64,000 nt of DNA. Source: Nodosilinea sp. FACHB-141 (GTDB taxonomy: Bacteria; Cyanobacteriota; Cyanobacteriia; Phormidesmidales; Phormidesmidaceae). Position 1 is the stretch's first letter; each line of letters opens with the position of its first letter. Below are positions 44,196 to 53,909 of the stretch, in pieces. Position numbers and translations under genes: made by a program. The notes beneath the pieces were generated by a model. The model searched no databases. It was not told the origin of the DNA and saw only the letters and a program-made list of their open reading frames with translations. The DNA lies in the NCBI RefSeq assembly GCF_014696135.1, contig NZ_JACJPP010000013.1, positions 434,001 to 498,000 of the forward strand, in the 5' to 3' direction.

Positions 44196-44241
44196 GGAAC
44201 TGCGCTTCTTGCAGGGTTGCAACGCGCATCCCATTGAACTT

Positions 44242-44277
44242 ATAGCCTGAGGGAAAATCCCCTCGGGCTATCTTTTT
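44242..44277 (+). terminator. terminator after the group 2 sigma gene
   Basis: ATAGCCTGAGGG (44242-44253) pairs with CCCTCGGGCTAT (44260-44271), with one G-T pair, followed by CTTTTT. Confidence 0.88.
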
Positions 44278-44413
44278 GGCCTTGGGCAGAGTGCTGGGCG
44301 GAGGGAGGGCTTCTGCGCGCCAAGTTTGACAACCGTAGCCCAATTGACCAAACCGGGGAGATCCCGCATTCTAGAGTGGTTCTAGCTAGATTCGCCCCAA
44401 CTGAGGAGTCCCC

Positions 44414-46123
44414 ATGAGCTATCGCATGGACCGCCGTGCCTATGCCGAAACCTTCGGCCCGACGGTGGGCGATCGCATTCGCTTAGCCGACACCGAGCTC
44501 ATCATCGAAGTCGAGCAGGACTTTACCACCTATGGGGACGAGGTGAAATTTGGCGGCGGCAAAGTTATCCGCGATGGCATGGGGCAGTCGCCGATCGGAC
44601 GCGACGCGGGCGCGGTAGATATGGTGATCACCAACGCCCTGATTTTGGACTGGTGGGGCATTGTTAAGGCCGACATCGGCATTAAAGACGGCAAAATCGA
44701 CAAAATTGGTAAGGCGGGCAACCCCTACATTCAAGACAATGTCGACATCATCATTGGCCCCGGCACCGAGGTAGTGGCTGGAGAAGGCATGATCGTCACC
44801 GCTGGGGGTATTGACAGCCACATTCACTTCATTTGCCCTCAGCAGATCGACACCGCGATCGCCTCCGGCATCACCACCATGATCGGCGGCGGCACCGGCC
44901 CTGCTACCGGTACCAACGCCACAACCTGCACCCCTGGCGCCTGGAACATCTGGCGCATGCTGCAAGCCGCCGACGCCTTTCCCATGAACCTAGGCTTTTT
45001 GGGCAAGGGCAACAGTGCTCAGCCGGAAGGATTGGCGGAACAGGTGAAAGCCGGCGCCATGGGCCTCAAGCTCCACGAAGACTGGGGCACCACCCCTGCT
45101 ACCATCGATACCTGTCTTGGAGTAGCCGACGAGTACGATGTCCAAGTGGCGATCCACTCCGATACTCTCAACGAGGCGGGCTTTGTCGAAGATACCATTG
45201 CCGCCTTCAAAAATCGGGTGATTCACACCTACCACACCGAAGGGGCTGGCGGTGGCCACGCGCCGGACATCATTAAAGTGTGCGGCGAGGCCAACGTGCT
45301 GCCGTCGTCGACTAACCCCACCCGGCCCTACACCCGCAACACCCTCGACGAACACCTCGACATGCTGATGGTGTGCCACCACCTCAGCCCCAGCATTCCC
45401 GAAGATATTGCCTTCGCCGAGTCGCGCATTCGCCGCGAAACCATTGCCGCCGAGGACATTCTCCACGACCTTGGTGCCTTCAGCATGATCTCTTCCGACT
45501 CCCAGGCCATGGGCCGAGTGGGGGAGGTGGTGATTCGCACCTGGCAAACCGCCCACAAAATGAAGGTGCAGCGGGGGCCGCTAGCGGAGGATTCTGATCG
45601 CAACGACAACCACCGGGCCAAGCGCTACGTGGCCAAATACACCATCAATCCCGCTATCACCCACGGCATCGCTAACCACGTAGGTTCTATCGAAGCGGGC
45701 AAACTAGCCGATATTTGCCTATGGCGGCCTGCCTTTTTTGGGGTGAAGCCCGAAATCGTGATCAAGGGCGGTTTGATTGCCTGGGCGCAGATGGGCGATG
45801 CCAACGCTAGTATTCCGACGCCGCAGCCGGTACACATGCGGCCTATGTTTGGCAGCTACGGGGGGGCGATCACTGCCACCTCCCTCACCTTTATTTCTCA
45901 AGCTGCGATGGATCTGGGCATTCCTGAACAGATTGGCATCGCTAAATCTACCGCTGCTGTGGCGAACTGCCGCAGCCTCAGCAAGGCCGACATGAAGCTC
46001 AACGCCTATCAGCCCCACATGGAGGTCAACGTCGAAACCTACGAAGTGCGAGCTGATGGCGAATTGCTGACCTGTGAACCGGCTGAGGTTCTACCCATGG
46101 CCCAGCGATACTTCTTGTTTTGA
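44414..46123 (+). CDS. ureC: urease subunit alpha
   Basis: Catalytic subunit of urease, splitting urea to ammonia and carbamate. The 569 residues match UreC in length. Active-site elements are all present: Ni ligands in [12 protein letters not shown], the carbamylated Lys in [10 protein letters not shown], His in [10 protein letters not shown] and [14 protein letters not shown], the mobile-flap MVCHHLSPS, and Asp in [20 protein letters not shown] ribosome binding site precedes ATG 44414. ureA, ureB and the accessory genes are not adjacent, so the urease genes are scattered. Confidence 0.98.
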   Translation: MSYRMDRRAYAETFGPTVGDRIRLADTELIIEVEQDFTTYGDEVKFGGGKVIRDGMGQSPIGRDAGAVDMVITNALILDWWGIVKADIGIKDGKIDKIGKAGNPYIQDNVDIIIGPGTEVVAGEGMIVTAGGIDSHIHFICPQQIDTAIASGITTMIGGGTGPATGTNATTCTPGAWNIWRMLQAADAFPMNLGFLGKGNSAQPEGLAEQVKAGAMGLKLHEDWGTTPATIDTCLGVADEYDVQVAIHSDTLNEAGFVEDTIAAFKNRVIHTYHTEGAGGGHAPDIIKVCGEANVLPSSTNPTRPYTRNTLDEHLDMLMVCHHLSPSIPEDIAFAESRIRRETIAAEDILHDLGAFSMISSDSQAMGRVGEVVIRTWQTAHKMKVQRGPLAEDSDRNDNHRAKRYVAKYTINPAITHGIANHVGSIEAGKLADICLWRPAFFGVKPEIVIKGGLIAWAQMGDANASIPTPQPVHMRPMFGSYGGAITATSLTFISQAAMDLGIPEQIGIAKSTAAVANCRSLSKADMKLNAYQPHMEVNVETYEVRADGELLTCEPAEVLPMAQRYFLF

Positions 46124-46607
46124 TGCCGTTGAATCAAAACAAGTCCCAACGGGTCGAGCTAGGGTTGGCAAGCAGCTGCTGACGATAAGGGCGATCGCTC
46201 AACTGAAAAACACCAGTAATTAAGCCAAAAATTTGTTGGAAGGCATCTACAATGGCCTAGATGCCTCAAAGTAGAATAACGGCAAACTGAAGCTCGTACC
46301 CAGGCAGTTGAGGCAGAGCAAATGACAGCCAGCAGCAATCCATTAGGGTCATTAGATAACCGGACAGATCGGGCCGGAGCACGGGGCGACAAAACGCTGT
46401 CTAAGCCGGCATTGGTAGTTGGGACTAAGCTAGAACGCAGTTATAGACAGTGGTGAGGTCACCTGCTACATCCCAAAACGCCTTAGCATCCGACCTTGAA
46501 TCACTACGCAAGTTCCCCAAAGCAAAAACAACTTGTAGCTATCATAAGTTTGTTGCGAATGTCATTAAGCAGTGGCAGATTTTCAAGTGTCCACAGTACA
46601 ATAAAAT
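46124..46607. other. intergenic region between ureC and Yfr1
   Basis: About 480 bases. A stem-loop AGGCATCTA (46241-46249)/TAGATGCCT (46258-46266) may end or protect the ureC message but has no T-run. A 44-codon frame at 46322-46456 has a GAGG eight bases ahead of ATG but no recognisable product. Nothing else is supported. Confidence 0.45.
46597..46602 (+). promoter_or_regulatory. -10 element of Yfr1
   Basis: TACAAT stands about seven bases before the first stem of the Yfr1 RNA, fitting a sigma-70 type -10 box. A good -35 box is not obvious. Confidence 0.55.
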
Positions 46608-46608
46608 G

Positions 46609-46684
46609 GTACTGAAACCTTTGTTTCAGTTCACTCCTCACACCACACTCCGCCCAGGCCATTGGTCTGGGCGGTTCCTTATTT
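46609..46684 (+). ncRNA. yfr1: Yfr1 small RNA
   Basis: All hallmarks of cyanobacterial Yfr1 are present in order. A 5' hairpin has ACTGAAAC (46611-46618) paired with GTTTCAGT (46623-46630). The invariant unpaired ACTCCTCACAC follows at 46633-46643. A terminator hairpin, 46650-46660 with 46664-46674, is followed by a T-rich tail. Yfr1 is a short, very abundant RNA that base-pairs through its single-stranded core to repress mRNAs of outer-membrane and porin-type proteins (known from Prochlorococcus/Synechococcus work). Its place just upstream of trxA is also conserved in the family. Ends are estimated to within a few bases. Confidence 0.9.
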
Positions 46685-46834
46685 AAAGGACCTTTAGCCC
46701 GAAAATGCTGAAATATGGCTAGTTTAGCCGAGTTAGCACCCATCCCCTCGGTAGATATTGATCCCTCGCCTAAGAAGCCGGGGATTGGCTATGATAAGAT
46801 TGCGTGTGGTTAATAACGGCAAGGAACACAAGGC

Positions 46835-47155
46835 ATGGCAGCCGCTCAGGTAACAGACTCTACGTTTAAGCAAGAAGTTCTTGAAAGCACCGTTCCCGTA
46901 CTGGTTGATTTCTGGGCTCCCTGGTGTGGCCCTTGCCGTATGGTGGCTCCGGTAGTCGAAGAAATTTCTGAGCAGTACGACGGCCAAATCAAAGTCGTTA
47001 AGGTCAATACCGACGAGAATCCGAGCGTGGCCAGCCAGTATGGGATTCGCAGCATCCCCACTCTGATGATTTTCAAAGAGGGGCAGCGGGTTGACATGGT
47101 AGTGGGCGCCGTACCCAAAACCACCTTGGCAAACACCCTTGAGAAGTATCTCTAA
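46835..47155 (+). CDS. trxA: thioredoxin (m-type)
   Basis: A general protein disulfide reductase, in cyanobacteria passing electrons from ferredoxin-thioredoxin reductase to light-regulated enzymes. The 106 residues contain the active site WCGPC (Cys31, Cys34) in [20 protein letters not shown], then [14 protein letters not shown] with the cis-Pro. An AAGGAACACAAGGC region precedes the ATG. Its own terminator follows at 47294. Confidence 0.98.
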   Translation: MAAAQVTDSTFKQEVLESTVPVLVDFWAPWCGPCRMVAPVVEEISEQYDGQIKVVKVNTDENPSVASQYGIRSIPTLMIFKEGQRVDMVVGAVPKTTLANTLEKYL

Positions 47156-47293
47156 GCTCACCTTTCTCTGCCTAAAGCTACTCAAGACCAGCCGCATGGC
47201 GTGACGGGGGCGATCGCTTCAACCTTTGCACCAAGTTTCAGCAGAGGAACGTCGTCGCAGGTTTAGTCACTAGCTTATTAACATCTGATACAG

Positions 47294-47331
47294 CCCTCTA
47301 GCGTTGGTTAGTCTCTCGCTAGAGGGTTTTT
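47294..47331 (+). terminator. terminator after trxA
   Basis: CCCTCTAGCG (47294-47303) pairs perfectly with CGCTAGAGGG (47317-47326), followed by five T. Confidence 0.92.
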
Positions 47332-47392
47332 GCACGGCAGGGGGCAAAATTGTCGCTAGAATAGGGTGCTGCCTCTATGGACCCAACGGCGT

Positions 47393-48457
47393 ATGGTTGC
47401 GCTTCCCTCAAATTTACCCTCTAGCCTTCAAGCCGATTTGGCCGCGGTGTTTGAGCAATTGTCTCACTTAGAGCATGGCAAGCTCATTCGCCAGGTGCTA
47501 GAGACCATTCTGCGGATGATGGGACGGGAGGCAGACCGACTCGACTGGAAGATTTTGAATTCTGCTTTGCTGGATATGGAGCAGGGATTTCAGGTCTTTT
47601 ACCCCTACCGGCATACCCGCAAAATTACTATCTTTGGCTCGGCTCGTACAGGGGCGATCAGCCTCGATTATCAACTGGCCGAGAAGTTTGCCAAGCAGAT
47701 CACCGAGCTGGGCTTTATGGTTATGACCGGTGCTGGGGGCGGCATCATGGAGGCGGGTAACGCCGGAGCTGGTGCAGAGCAATCCTTTGGATTAAACATT
47801 CAGCTACCCTTTGAGCAAGGCGCTAACCCAGTGATGGAGGGCGACCCTAAGCTGATCAATTTCAAGTATTTCTTTACTCGCAAGCTGTTTTTCCTGCGCG
47901 AAAGCGATGCCCTGGTGCTGTTTCCAGGAGGGTTTGGCACCCAAGACGAAGCCTTTGAGTCGCTAACGCTTATTCAGACTGGCAAGGCCGACCCCATGCC
48001 CGTTGTCATGGTCGATCATCCTGGCGGTAACTACTGGCAGGGGTGGGATAGCTACATTCGCGAGCACCTGCTGAGCCGAGGGTTAATTAGCCCCGACGAC
48101 CCTAGCTTGTACACCATCACCGACAATGTCGATGACGCCTGCCACGCCATCAGCAGTTTTTATCGGGTATATCATTCCTGTCGCTATACCAGCGATCGCC
48201 TCATCATTCGTCTCAAGAGCGATCTCCCCGATGGCGCTGTCGACCTGCTTAACCAAGAATTTGGCGACGTTTTGGCCAAAGGAAAAATTGAAAAGTCTGC
48301 CGCCCTAGCCGAAGAGCAGAAAGACGCAACTGTCGCTTTGCCACGGTTAGTGATGCACTTCAACAACCGCGACTTTGGCAGGCTGCACCAGTTGATCTGG
48401 CGGCTCAACGACCTAGGCGACCATCGTCCCGAGGCCCAGCACCCCGAGCAGAAGTAG
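47393..48457 (+). CDS. LOG-family (Rossmann-fold nucleotide-binding) protein
   Basis: From the ATG at 47393 a 354-residue protein with the LOG core: [29 protein letters not shown] and the signature [19 protein letters not shown] enzymes release cytokinin-type bases from nucleoside monophosphates; many bacterial ones are annotated 'lysine decarboxylase' wrongly. Extra N-terminal (about 80 residues, helical) and C-terminal (about 90 residues) parts make this the long form common in cyanobacteria, whose substrate is unproven. A GTG 27 bases upstream is the alternative start. Confidence 0.88.
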   Translation: MVALPSNLPSSLQADLAAVFEQLSHLEHGKLIRQVLETILRMMGREADRLDWKILNSALLDMEQGFQVFYPYRHTRKITIFGSARTGAISLDYQLAEKFAKQITELGFMVMTGAGGGIMEAGNAGAGAEQSFGLNIQLPFEQGANPVMEGDPKLINFKYFFTRKLFFLRESDALVLFPGGFGTQDEAFESLTLIQTGKADPMPVVMVDHPGGNYWQGWDSYIREHLLSRGLISPDDPSLYTITDNVDDACHAISSFYRVYHSCRYTSDRLIIRLKSDLPDGAVDLLNQEFGDVLAKGKIEKSAALAEEQKDATVALPRLVMHFNNRDFGRLHQLIWRLNDLGDHRPEAQHPEQK

Positions 48458-48582
48458 GTGATGTCGGTGGGTGGATGGATAGGCGGGTGGTCATCCCTCC
48501 TCTATTTCAGCGTGTTTTCACGCTAGTAATTCTTCACTCCTGCACTTGCCTATTCACTTACCCACTACCCACCGACTCCCCA

Positions 48583-49569
48583 ATGACCCAGGTTCAAGCG
48601 TTTTTGGAGCAGCTTTACCACAAGTTTAAGGGAGTTTCTGAAGGGCGAGTAGCGTCTTATATTCCCGAGCTGGCGCGGGCTAACCCCGACTGGTTTGGCA
48701 TTAGCATTGTCACCCTCGACGGCCGCACCTACGAGGTCGGGGATGTGGCGCAAAAATTTACCATTCAATCGATTTCAAAGGTGTTTGTCTACGCCATGGC
48801 CCTAGAGGACTATGGCCGGGAAAAGCTGCTCAAAAAAGTGGGGGTGGAGCCCACTGGGGATCCATTCAATTCCTTAATTCGGCTAGATGAGGACTCTAAG
48901 CGCCCGGATAACCCAATGGTGAATGCGGGAGCGATCGCCACCACCGGACTGATCCCAGGCAAAGACCCCGCAGAACGCCTCAACCGGCTGCTGGCCATGT
49001 TTCAGCGCTATGTTGGCGACGAGGTATTTGTCGATGTATCGACCTTCATATCGGAGCGCTCCACTGGCCACCGCAACCGGGCTATGGCCCACCTAATGCT
49101 CAACTTCGGCATGATTGACCAGCCCATCGATGAAGCGCTCGACCTGTACTTTCAGCAGTGTGCGGTGCTGGTTACGGCCCATGACCTGGCAGTGATGGCC
49201 GCCACTCTAGCTAACCAGGGCGTTAACCCCATCACTGGGCAGCGGGCAGTGGGGGCCGAGCATGTGCGCGACATTCTCAGCGTTATGTATACCTGTGGCA
49301 TGTATAACTTCGCTGGGGAGTGGGCCTTTCGGGTCGGTATTCCGGCCAAGAGCGGGGTCTCAGGCGGCATTCTCGCCGTCGTGCCAAACCAGGCTGGCAT
49401 CGCCGTGTTTTCGCCGCCCCTCGACAGTCGCGGCAACAGCGTTCGTGGGCTCAAGGTTTTTGAGGCTCTGTCCCGAGAATACGGGTTTCATCTGTTTGAC
49501 CTGTCTTTGGGCCACTGCCGCTTTGCCCAGGCTATTCAACCCGTAGATGCCGTAGCCTTAGATGCTTAG
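48583..49569 (+). CDS. glsA: glutaminase
   Basis: Hydrolyses glutamine to glutamate and ammonia. From the ATG at 48583 there are 328 residues, close to the usual 305-310. Motifs of the serine-dependent glutaminase (beta-lactamase-like) fold are [14 protein letters not shown] (nucleophile Ser with Lys), [29 protein letters not shown] and [20 protein letters not shown]. The open frame upstream (from 48475) has no good start. It converges with the next gene, with only 12 bases between. Confidence 0.95.
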   Translation: MTQVQAFLEQLYHKFKGVSEGRVASYIPELARANPDWFGISIVTLDGRTYEVGDVAQKFTIQSISKVFVYAMALEDYGREKLLKKVGVEPTGDPFNSLIRLDEDSKRPDNPMVNAGAIATTGLIPGKDPAERLNRLLAMFQRYVGDEVFVDVSTFISERSTGHRNRAMAHLMLNFGMIDQPIDEALDLYFQQCAVLVTAHDLAVMAATLANQGVNPITGQRAVGAEHVRDILSVMYTCGMYNFAGEWAFRVGIPAKSGVSGGILAVVPNQAGIAVFSPPLDSRGNSVRGLKVFEALSREYGFHLFDLSLGHCRFAQAIQPVDAVALDA

Positions 49570-49581
49570 CCCCCTGATTGC

Positions 49582-50265
49582 TCACACCAGGGATAGCTCT
49601 GGCTTTTGACCGGGCTGCACCAGGCTGGGCCGTTCTGTGGCGGGCTTAGTGACAAACTCCACCACTTTGCCCAAATCCTTGAACATCTTGCTTTCGATGT
49701 CGCGGCGATAAGCCTCGACGACTGAGGTGGCACGGAAGTAGCGCAGCGCGTCAGTGAGGTACTGCACATGGCGTTCCTCATCCTTGAGCACTGATTCGAG
49801 CGCGGCCCGAGTGGCGATGAGATGGTCAGGTAGAGCCTTGAGAATGCAGCGAAAGCCCCGTACCCCCAGTTCTTCCGCTAGCAACACGCTGGCCAACAGG
49901 TGGGGCAAGGGGGCAGCCGCTAAATCATCGACCTGGTGATAACGCCGCATGGAGGACTCGCCCACGCTAGAAAGCGAGTGCTGGGCAGCTTCGCTGTCTA
50001 AATCAATAAAGTAACCCTCGCGCTCAACGGCCTTGGTAAAGATCTGAGCGTGACGCACCTCATCGCTGACGTGGCGCTGCATCTGCTCATCAAGCCAGAG
50101 AGGGATCTCGGCTGCTTTGGCAGAGCGAATGTGGGCGACGGTGCGACTACCTTCAGCCTCTTGCAGCGCTAGGGAGGCAAACAGGTGAGGCCGCCGCTGG
50201 GGATTGGCGGTGCTCTGGCTGTAGTAAATGGCGCTAAAGCCGATGAATAAATAGTGCTGGAGCAT
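49582..50265 (-). CDS. ferritin-like diiron-type protein, function unknown
   Basis: A 227-residue four-helix protein with the spacing of a carboxylate-bridged diiron site: Glu36/Glu38 in LALQEAEGSRT, E69-x2-H72 in SDEVRHAQIF, Glu131/Glu132 in LLAEELGVRGF and E163-x2-H166 in DEERHVQYL. This resembles ferritin-like oxidases and tRNA hydroxylase MiaE-type enzymes; the substrate is unknown. The last 30 residues are Pro-rich and disordered. The start ATG 50265 is the only one near the first helix. Transcribed leftwards, convergent with glsA. Confidence 0.83.
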   Translation of the reverse strand: MLQHYLFIGFSAIYYSQSTANPQRRPHLFASLALQEAEGSRTVAHIRSAKAAEIPLWLDEQMQRHVSDEVRHAQIFTKAVEREGYFIDLDSEAAQHSLSSVGESSMRRYHQVDDLAAAPLPHLLASVLLAEELGVRGFRCILKALPDHLIATRAALESVLKDEERHVQYLTDALRYFRATSVVEAYRRDIESKMFKDLGKVVEFVTKPATERPSLVQPGQKPELSLV

Positions 50266-50463
50266 GGCGAGGAGAAATTTGGGGCATGGATCCTGTTGGC
50301 TATTGTAGAAACTTCTGACTGTTTGTGCTGCCTGTTTAATGCATGAAGCCGCAGCGACCTAAGTCACTACGGCTTTGAAATTATTGAGAACAAGGTTCAG
50401 CGGACAATTATTCCGGTTCGCCCACCAGGCCAGTTGAGGTTGCCGGCCCAATACACTCATTCT

Positions 50464-51033
50464 CTAAGCTAAATCCTCTTCCTCATCAAGGCCGGCGCTC
50501 ACGGTTGCAACCGGGGATGGGGGTTCAGCGGGATCTGGGGGCTCAGCTGGGGCCGGCGGACCGCTGGGGGTTGGAGGCTCAACTGGGGCTGGCGGACCAC
50601 TGGGAGTGGGAGGTTCAACTGGGGTAGGGAAGGGAGGTGTTATGGGTGGGGCAGGAACAGGCGAAATGGCGGGCTGCGGCTCTGGTTCCGGAATGCCCAG
50701 CTGCTGACGAGCCTGGGCTAGCAGATAAGATGTGCTCGACTGAACGGTATCAAGCAGGGCCTGACCAGTAGAAGTCATCGATTGGGCGTCAGTGCTGGGG
50801 TCTTTTTCGCTGAGGCCAATGTACCAGGCGCGGGTGCTGCGCCCTAGGCCAACCGCAGTACGGTAAAACCATTCGGCCCCCACAAAGGCTAGGCAAACAA
50901 CTAGCCACAGCAGCAGGCCCACTTCGCGCAGAATATCCCAGGTGCGGGCAAGGGCTTTCTTGTAAATGTCGCCTGTGTCGGTGGAAAACAATAGCTGGCT
51001 AACAGTATTGGCCTGCTCTTTGATCGTATCCAT
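50464..51033 (-). CDS. membrane protein with Pro-rich C-terminal repeats
   Basis: A 189-residue protein. Residues 25-62 include a membrane helix (REVGLLLWLVVCLAFVGAEW). After a helical middle part (ALLDTVQSSTSYLLAQARQQ) comes a C-terminal 80 residues of near-exact 12-residue repeats of the type VEPPTPSGPPAP. The tail may span the periplasm or bind partners. No family is recognised. It diverges from nothing nearby; the neighbour to the right is also leftward. Confidence 0.7.
   Translation of the reverse strand: MDTIKEQANTVSQLLFSTDTGDIYKKALARTWDILREVGLLLWLVVCLAFVGAEWFYRTAVGLGRSTRAWYIGLSEKDPSTDAQSMTSTGQALLDTVQSSTSYLLAQARQQLGIPEPEPQPAISPVPAPPITPPFPTPVEPPTPSGPPAPVEPPTPSGPPAPAEPPDPAEPPSPVATVSAGLDEEEDLA
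50515..50640. repeat. 36-bp tandem repeats inside the Pro-rich gene
   Basis: Three diverged copies of a 36-base unit rich in CTGGGG and GGCGGACC words encode the Pro-rich 12-residue repeats of the gene at 50464-51033. Copies differ at several bases, so the array is not fresh. Confidence 0.7.
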
Positions 51034-51151
51034 AGGTTTAACTCTCTAATAGCTGGGCACGGTTGGGGTAACGATAGCCCTCTGCTGACATAGTAGGTGT
51101 GGAGTCTATAGGGTGGCTATGGCAGGGTTAGCCCCAGACCAAGCTGGACTA

Positions 51152-52093
51152 TTATGCCCCCTCGCTCCAGACTTTTTTAAGCACCTGATCGGGGGAAATG
51201 TCGGCCAAAGTACCGGTGGAGGAGGTTAGGGTAACCAAGCGATCTGCGCCTGCGGTGATGGTCTGGACTTGGCTATTGCCAGAGAATAGCCCCAGGGTGT
51301 AGACGTTGAGGGCGATCGCCAGCGGTAGAGGATATCCCTCTACCGCTATCAATAGGTTAGCGGCGGCAATCAATGCTGCCGTCTGTCCTGGGGTTTCAGG
51401 TCGCAAAACCTTAAGATTAGGGACGGCACTGGCGATCGCAGCGGTTTGAGGGGCCGCATCGTCGGTTTGTAGCAAGGCCAGAGGCATATCGGGCTGGCGC
51501 TGCTGAAAGTCTTTGAGGATGGCGATCCAGCTTTCAGTGGGGTAGGTGGGGCCGCTAGCAGTGGTGCCGGGGTACACCAACACATAGCCATTTGTGAGCC
51601 CGTTGCCCTGACGCAGGTTGTCTACGACGGTCAGGTCTTTGCGGGGAACATTCACGGAAAGGGCAGGAGGCGTACCGGTGACGTTGATCAGCTTAAGCAG
51701 ATCGCCGTGGTGATCTATCTCAGCGGCGCGGGGAGCCGTTGAGGTTAGCAGCAAGTTGTTGGCAGACCCGCTGTAGCCCAAACGAGTGGGCACACCACTC
51801 AGCCACAGCAGCAGGGCAATGGACCAGGAGTCGGTCAGGGTGAGGGCAACATCGAATTCGCGATCGCGCACAATCCCTAACAGGTTGGCCCAGTCGGCAG
51901 GGCTGTTACTGGCCTCAAAGTTGTAGGGCACAACTTCGTCAACCCCCTTAGAGAGCTGGTAAATAGCTGTAGCGCTAGGGGCCGCAACTACTGATACCTC
52001 AGCGTTTTCGAAGCTATCTTTGATCTGATTGATGACCGGAAAGAAGCTCAGCTGCGTCTCCGTTTCTCCTGGAACAAGAGCCAGTACCCGCAT
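51152..52093 (-). CDS. glycosyltransferase family 9 (heptosyltransferase-like)
   Basis: A 313-residue two-Rossmann-domain (GT-B) protein. It begins MRVLALVPGETETQLSFFPV, with DSFENAEVSVVAAPSATAIY, the family-typical LLLWLSGVPTRLGYSG, and a C-terminal half with VLVYPGTTASGPTYPTESWI and a donor-site region around LIAAANLLIAVEGYPLPLAI. Family 9 enzymes add heptose or other sugars to lipopolysaccharide. In cyanobacteria the sugar is unknown. Confidence 0.86.
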   Translation of the reverse strand: MRVLALVPGETETQLSFFPVINQIKDSFENAEVSVVAAPSATAIYQLSKGVDEVVPYNFEASNSPADWANLLGIVRDREFDVALTLTDSWSIALLLWLSGVPTRLGYSGSANNLLLTSTAPRAAEIDHHGDLLKLINVTGTPPALSVNVPRKDLTVVDNLRQGNGLTNGYVLVYPGTTASGPTYPTESWIAILKDFQQRQPDMPLALLQTDDAAPQTAAIASAVPNLKVLRPETPGQTAALIAAANLLIAVEGYPLPLAIALNVYTLGLFSGNSQVQTITAGADRLVTLTSSTGTLADISPDQVLKKVWSEGA

Positions 52094-52240
52094 ATGTTAC
52101 GTCCATGCCTGTTCGCAAGTATTGTAGTGGAACCTGGCCAAGGTTTAGGGGATATATGGCTTACAAAATGAATTAAATTTCACCACAGGGAATAAAAATC
52201 CCCCAATTTGCTCAGCCCGTTATGGTTTTGCCCTGTGTCT

Positions 52241-52933
52241 ATGTCCCCTGTTCATGTGCTTATCCCCGCCGCCGGCAGCGGTCGTCGCATGGGGGCCGAT
52301 CGCAACAAAGTGCTCCTCGATCTGCTTGGGCTTCCCATCATTGCCTGGACTTTAAAAGCCGCCGCTCAAGCCGAGGCTGTGGTTTGGATCGGGGTGATTT
52401 GCCAAGCGGGCGATCGCCCCACCCTAGAAACCATTGCCAATTCGCTGAACCTATCCAAACCAGTGGCCTTCATCGACGGCGGCACGACTCGCCAGGAGTC
52501 GGTCTATAACGGGCTGCAAGCGCTGCCCACCGAGGCCACCCGCGTGCTGATCCACGATGGCGCGCGCTGCCTAGCCACCCCCGACCTGTTTGATCGCTGC
52601 GCCGCTGCCTTAGATACCTGCCCCGGCTTAGTGGCAGGGGTACCCGTCAAAGACACGATTAAAATTGTGGATGCCAGCCAGCGAGTTGAGACTACCCCCG
52701 ATCGCCAGCAGCTATGGGCCGCCCAAACCCCCCAGGGCTTCGATGTGGCTTTGCTGAAGCAGTGCCATCAGCAGGGCATTGAGCAAGGCTGGAGCGTCAC
52801 CGACGATGCCGCTCTGTTTGAGAAATGTGACCTGCCGGTGCAGGTGGTGCCCGGTGAAGAGACTAACCTCAAGGTGACGACGCCCATGGATTTAGCGATC
52901 GCAGAATTCATACTAAAACAGCGCCTAGGTTAG
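52241..52933 (+). CDS. ispD: 2-C-methyl-D-erythritol 4-phosphate cytidylyltransferase
   Basis: Third enzyme of the MEP isoprenoid pathway, joining CTP with methylerythritol phosphate. From the ATG at 52241 (MSPVHVLIPAAGSGRRMGAD) it has 230 residues. Motifs are IPAAGSGRRMGADRNKVLLD, RVLIHDGARCLATPDLFDRC and TPQGFDVALLKQCH. The frame extends 33 bases upstream to a TTG start but the chosen ATG fits the family. Confidence 0.96.
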   Translation: MSPVHVLIPAAGSGRRMGADRNKVLLDLLGLPIIAWTLKAAAQAEAVVWIGVICQAGDRPTLETIANSLNLSKPVAFIDGGTTRQESVYNGLQALPTEATRVLIHDGARCLATPDLFDRCAAALDTCPGLVAGVPVKDTIKIVDASQRVETTPDRQQLWAAQTPQGFDVALLKQCHQQGIEQGWSVTDDAALFEKCDLPVQVVPGEETNLKVTTPMDLAIAEFILKQRLG

Positions 52934-52980
52934 CCAAGAGGCCTCCCCAAGCGCTGCTTTTAGATTCCAGAATTTTGGTT

Positions 52981-53112
52981 CTAGAGGTCGCCGCCGCGCA
53001 AAAACAGCAGAAACACGATCACTGGGCCAGCGATGACAATCATGGCAAGCATGGTCAGCTGGGCAATGAGCTCGAAATTAATATTGCTCAAAAAACCACT
53101 CAGAAAGCTCAT
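52981..53112 (-). CDS. psb30: photosystem II protein Psb30 (Ycf12)
   Basis: A 43-residue one-helix protein read directly: MSFLSGFLSNINFELIAQLT, then the hydrophobic helix (AMIVIAGPVIVFLLFL) ending RGGDL, which matches the Psb30/Ycf12 pattern (NINFE-x-IAQLTM, IAGP). It is a peripheral membrane subunit of the photosystem II core, near cytochrome b559. A GGGAGGTTTC ribosome binding site precedes the ATG at 53112. Confidence 0.93.
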   Translation of the reverse strand: MSFLSGFLSNINFELIAQLTMLAMIVIAGPVIVFLLFLRGGDL

Positions 53113-53344
53113 GAAACCTCCCAACACAAGGCGACTGGACTGATATAAACTTCATTACAATCCCAGAAGTAGAGTTTTGCCCATAGAAAAGCTACAGACC
53201 CCGCTCTGGGCTTGGCGTAAAGCTTGCTTATTCGGAGCTTATTTTACCTGCTAACGCCGCCCCTATTTTAGATAACTTAACAAAATTCTAAGGCAGCACC
53301 TGTGCCTTTCCACCGCTAGGCCTGAGACGGCCGAAGGAAATTCA

Positions 53345-53701
53345 ATGGCCACCTGGCAATGTGTCAAATCCTGTGGGGCCTGCTGCTTCTTGGCCCCCGA
53401 GGAGCGCCCCGACCTCGACTCCTATCTCGAACCCGATCAGCTAGCGCTGTATCTGAGCATGGTGGGAGAAGACGGCTGGTGCATTCATTACGATGCGGGC
53501 GATCGCCTCTGCACCATCTACTCCGACCGACCGAGCTTTTGCCGAGTTACCTTTAGCACCTTCGAGACCATGTTTGGCATTGAGGCCGACGAGCTTGATG
53601 ACTTTGCGATCGACTGCTGCCAGGAGCATATTGCTGATATCTATGGCGAAGCTAGCCCGGAGATGGAGCGGTTTAATCAGGCGGTAGGGGTAGAAGAGTG
53701 A
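53345..53701 (+). CDS. YkgJ-type Cys-cluster protein
   Basis: A 118-residue protein with the CxxxxCxxCC-type metal cluster of the YkgJ family: CVKSCGACCFL near the start, GWCIHYDAGDRLCTIYSDRP (two Cys), SFCRVTF and DCCQEHI. Such proteins are thought to bind zinc or an Fe-S cluster; function unknown. Start ATG 53345 follows GAAGGAAATTCA. Confidence 0.88.
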   Translation: MATWQCVKSCGACCFLAPEERPDLDSYLEPDQLALYLSMVGEDGWCIHYDAGDRLCTIYSDRPSFCRVTFSTFETMFGIEADELDDFAIDCCQEHIADIYGEASPEMERFNQAVGVEE

Positions 53702-53909
53702 TGGATAGGGGATGGGGAAGGCGAGGAAGATGCGGGAGTAAGGTGATGAGGATGAAGGAGTGGGAAAGATGAGAGGGCTGGGGTTGCGGTTTAGTTAACT
53801 CTTGCAGATAATGAAAGCATTATGAAATATTTGGCAGTAATCAACGGTCTTGGCGTTGCTCTGTGCCCAGCCTTGTTGACCGCTCAGCAAACCTGCCTTT
53901 TACCCTATT

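Noticed and set aside
46322-46456. 44-codon frame between ureC and Yfr1
   Set aside because: A GAGG stands ahead of it, but the product has no recognisable feature and the region is otherwise non-coding; evidence too thin for a gene call.
50340-50385. Imperfect hairpin GCCGCAGCGAC/GTCACTACGGC as a terminator
   Set aside because: Mismatched stem without a T-run on either strand; not enough to call.
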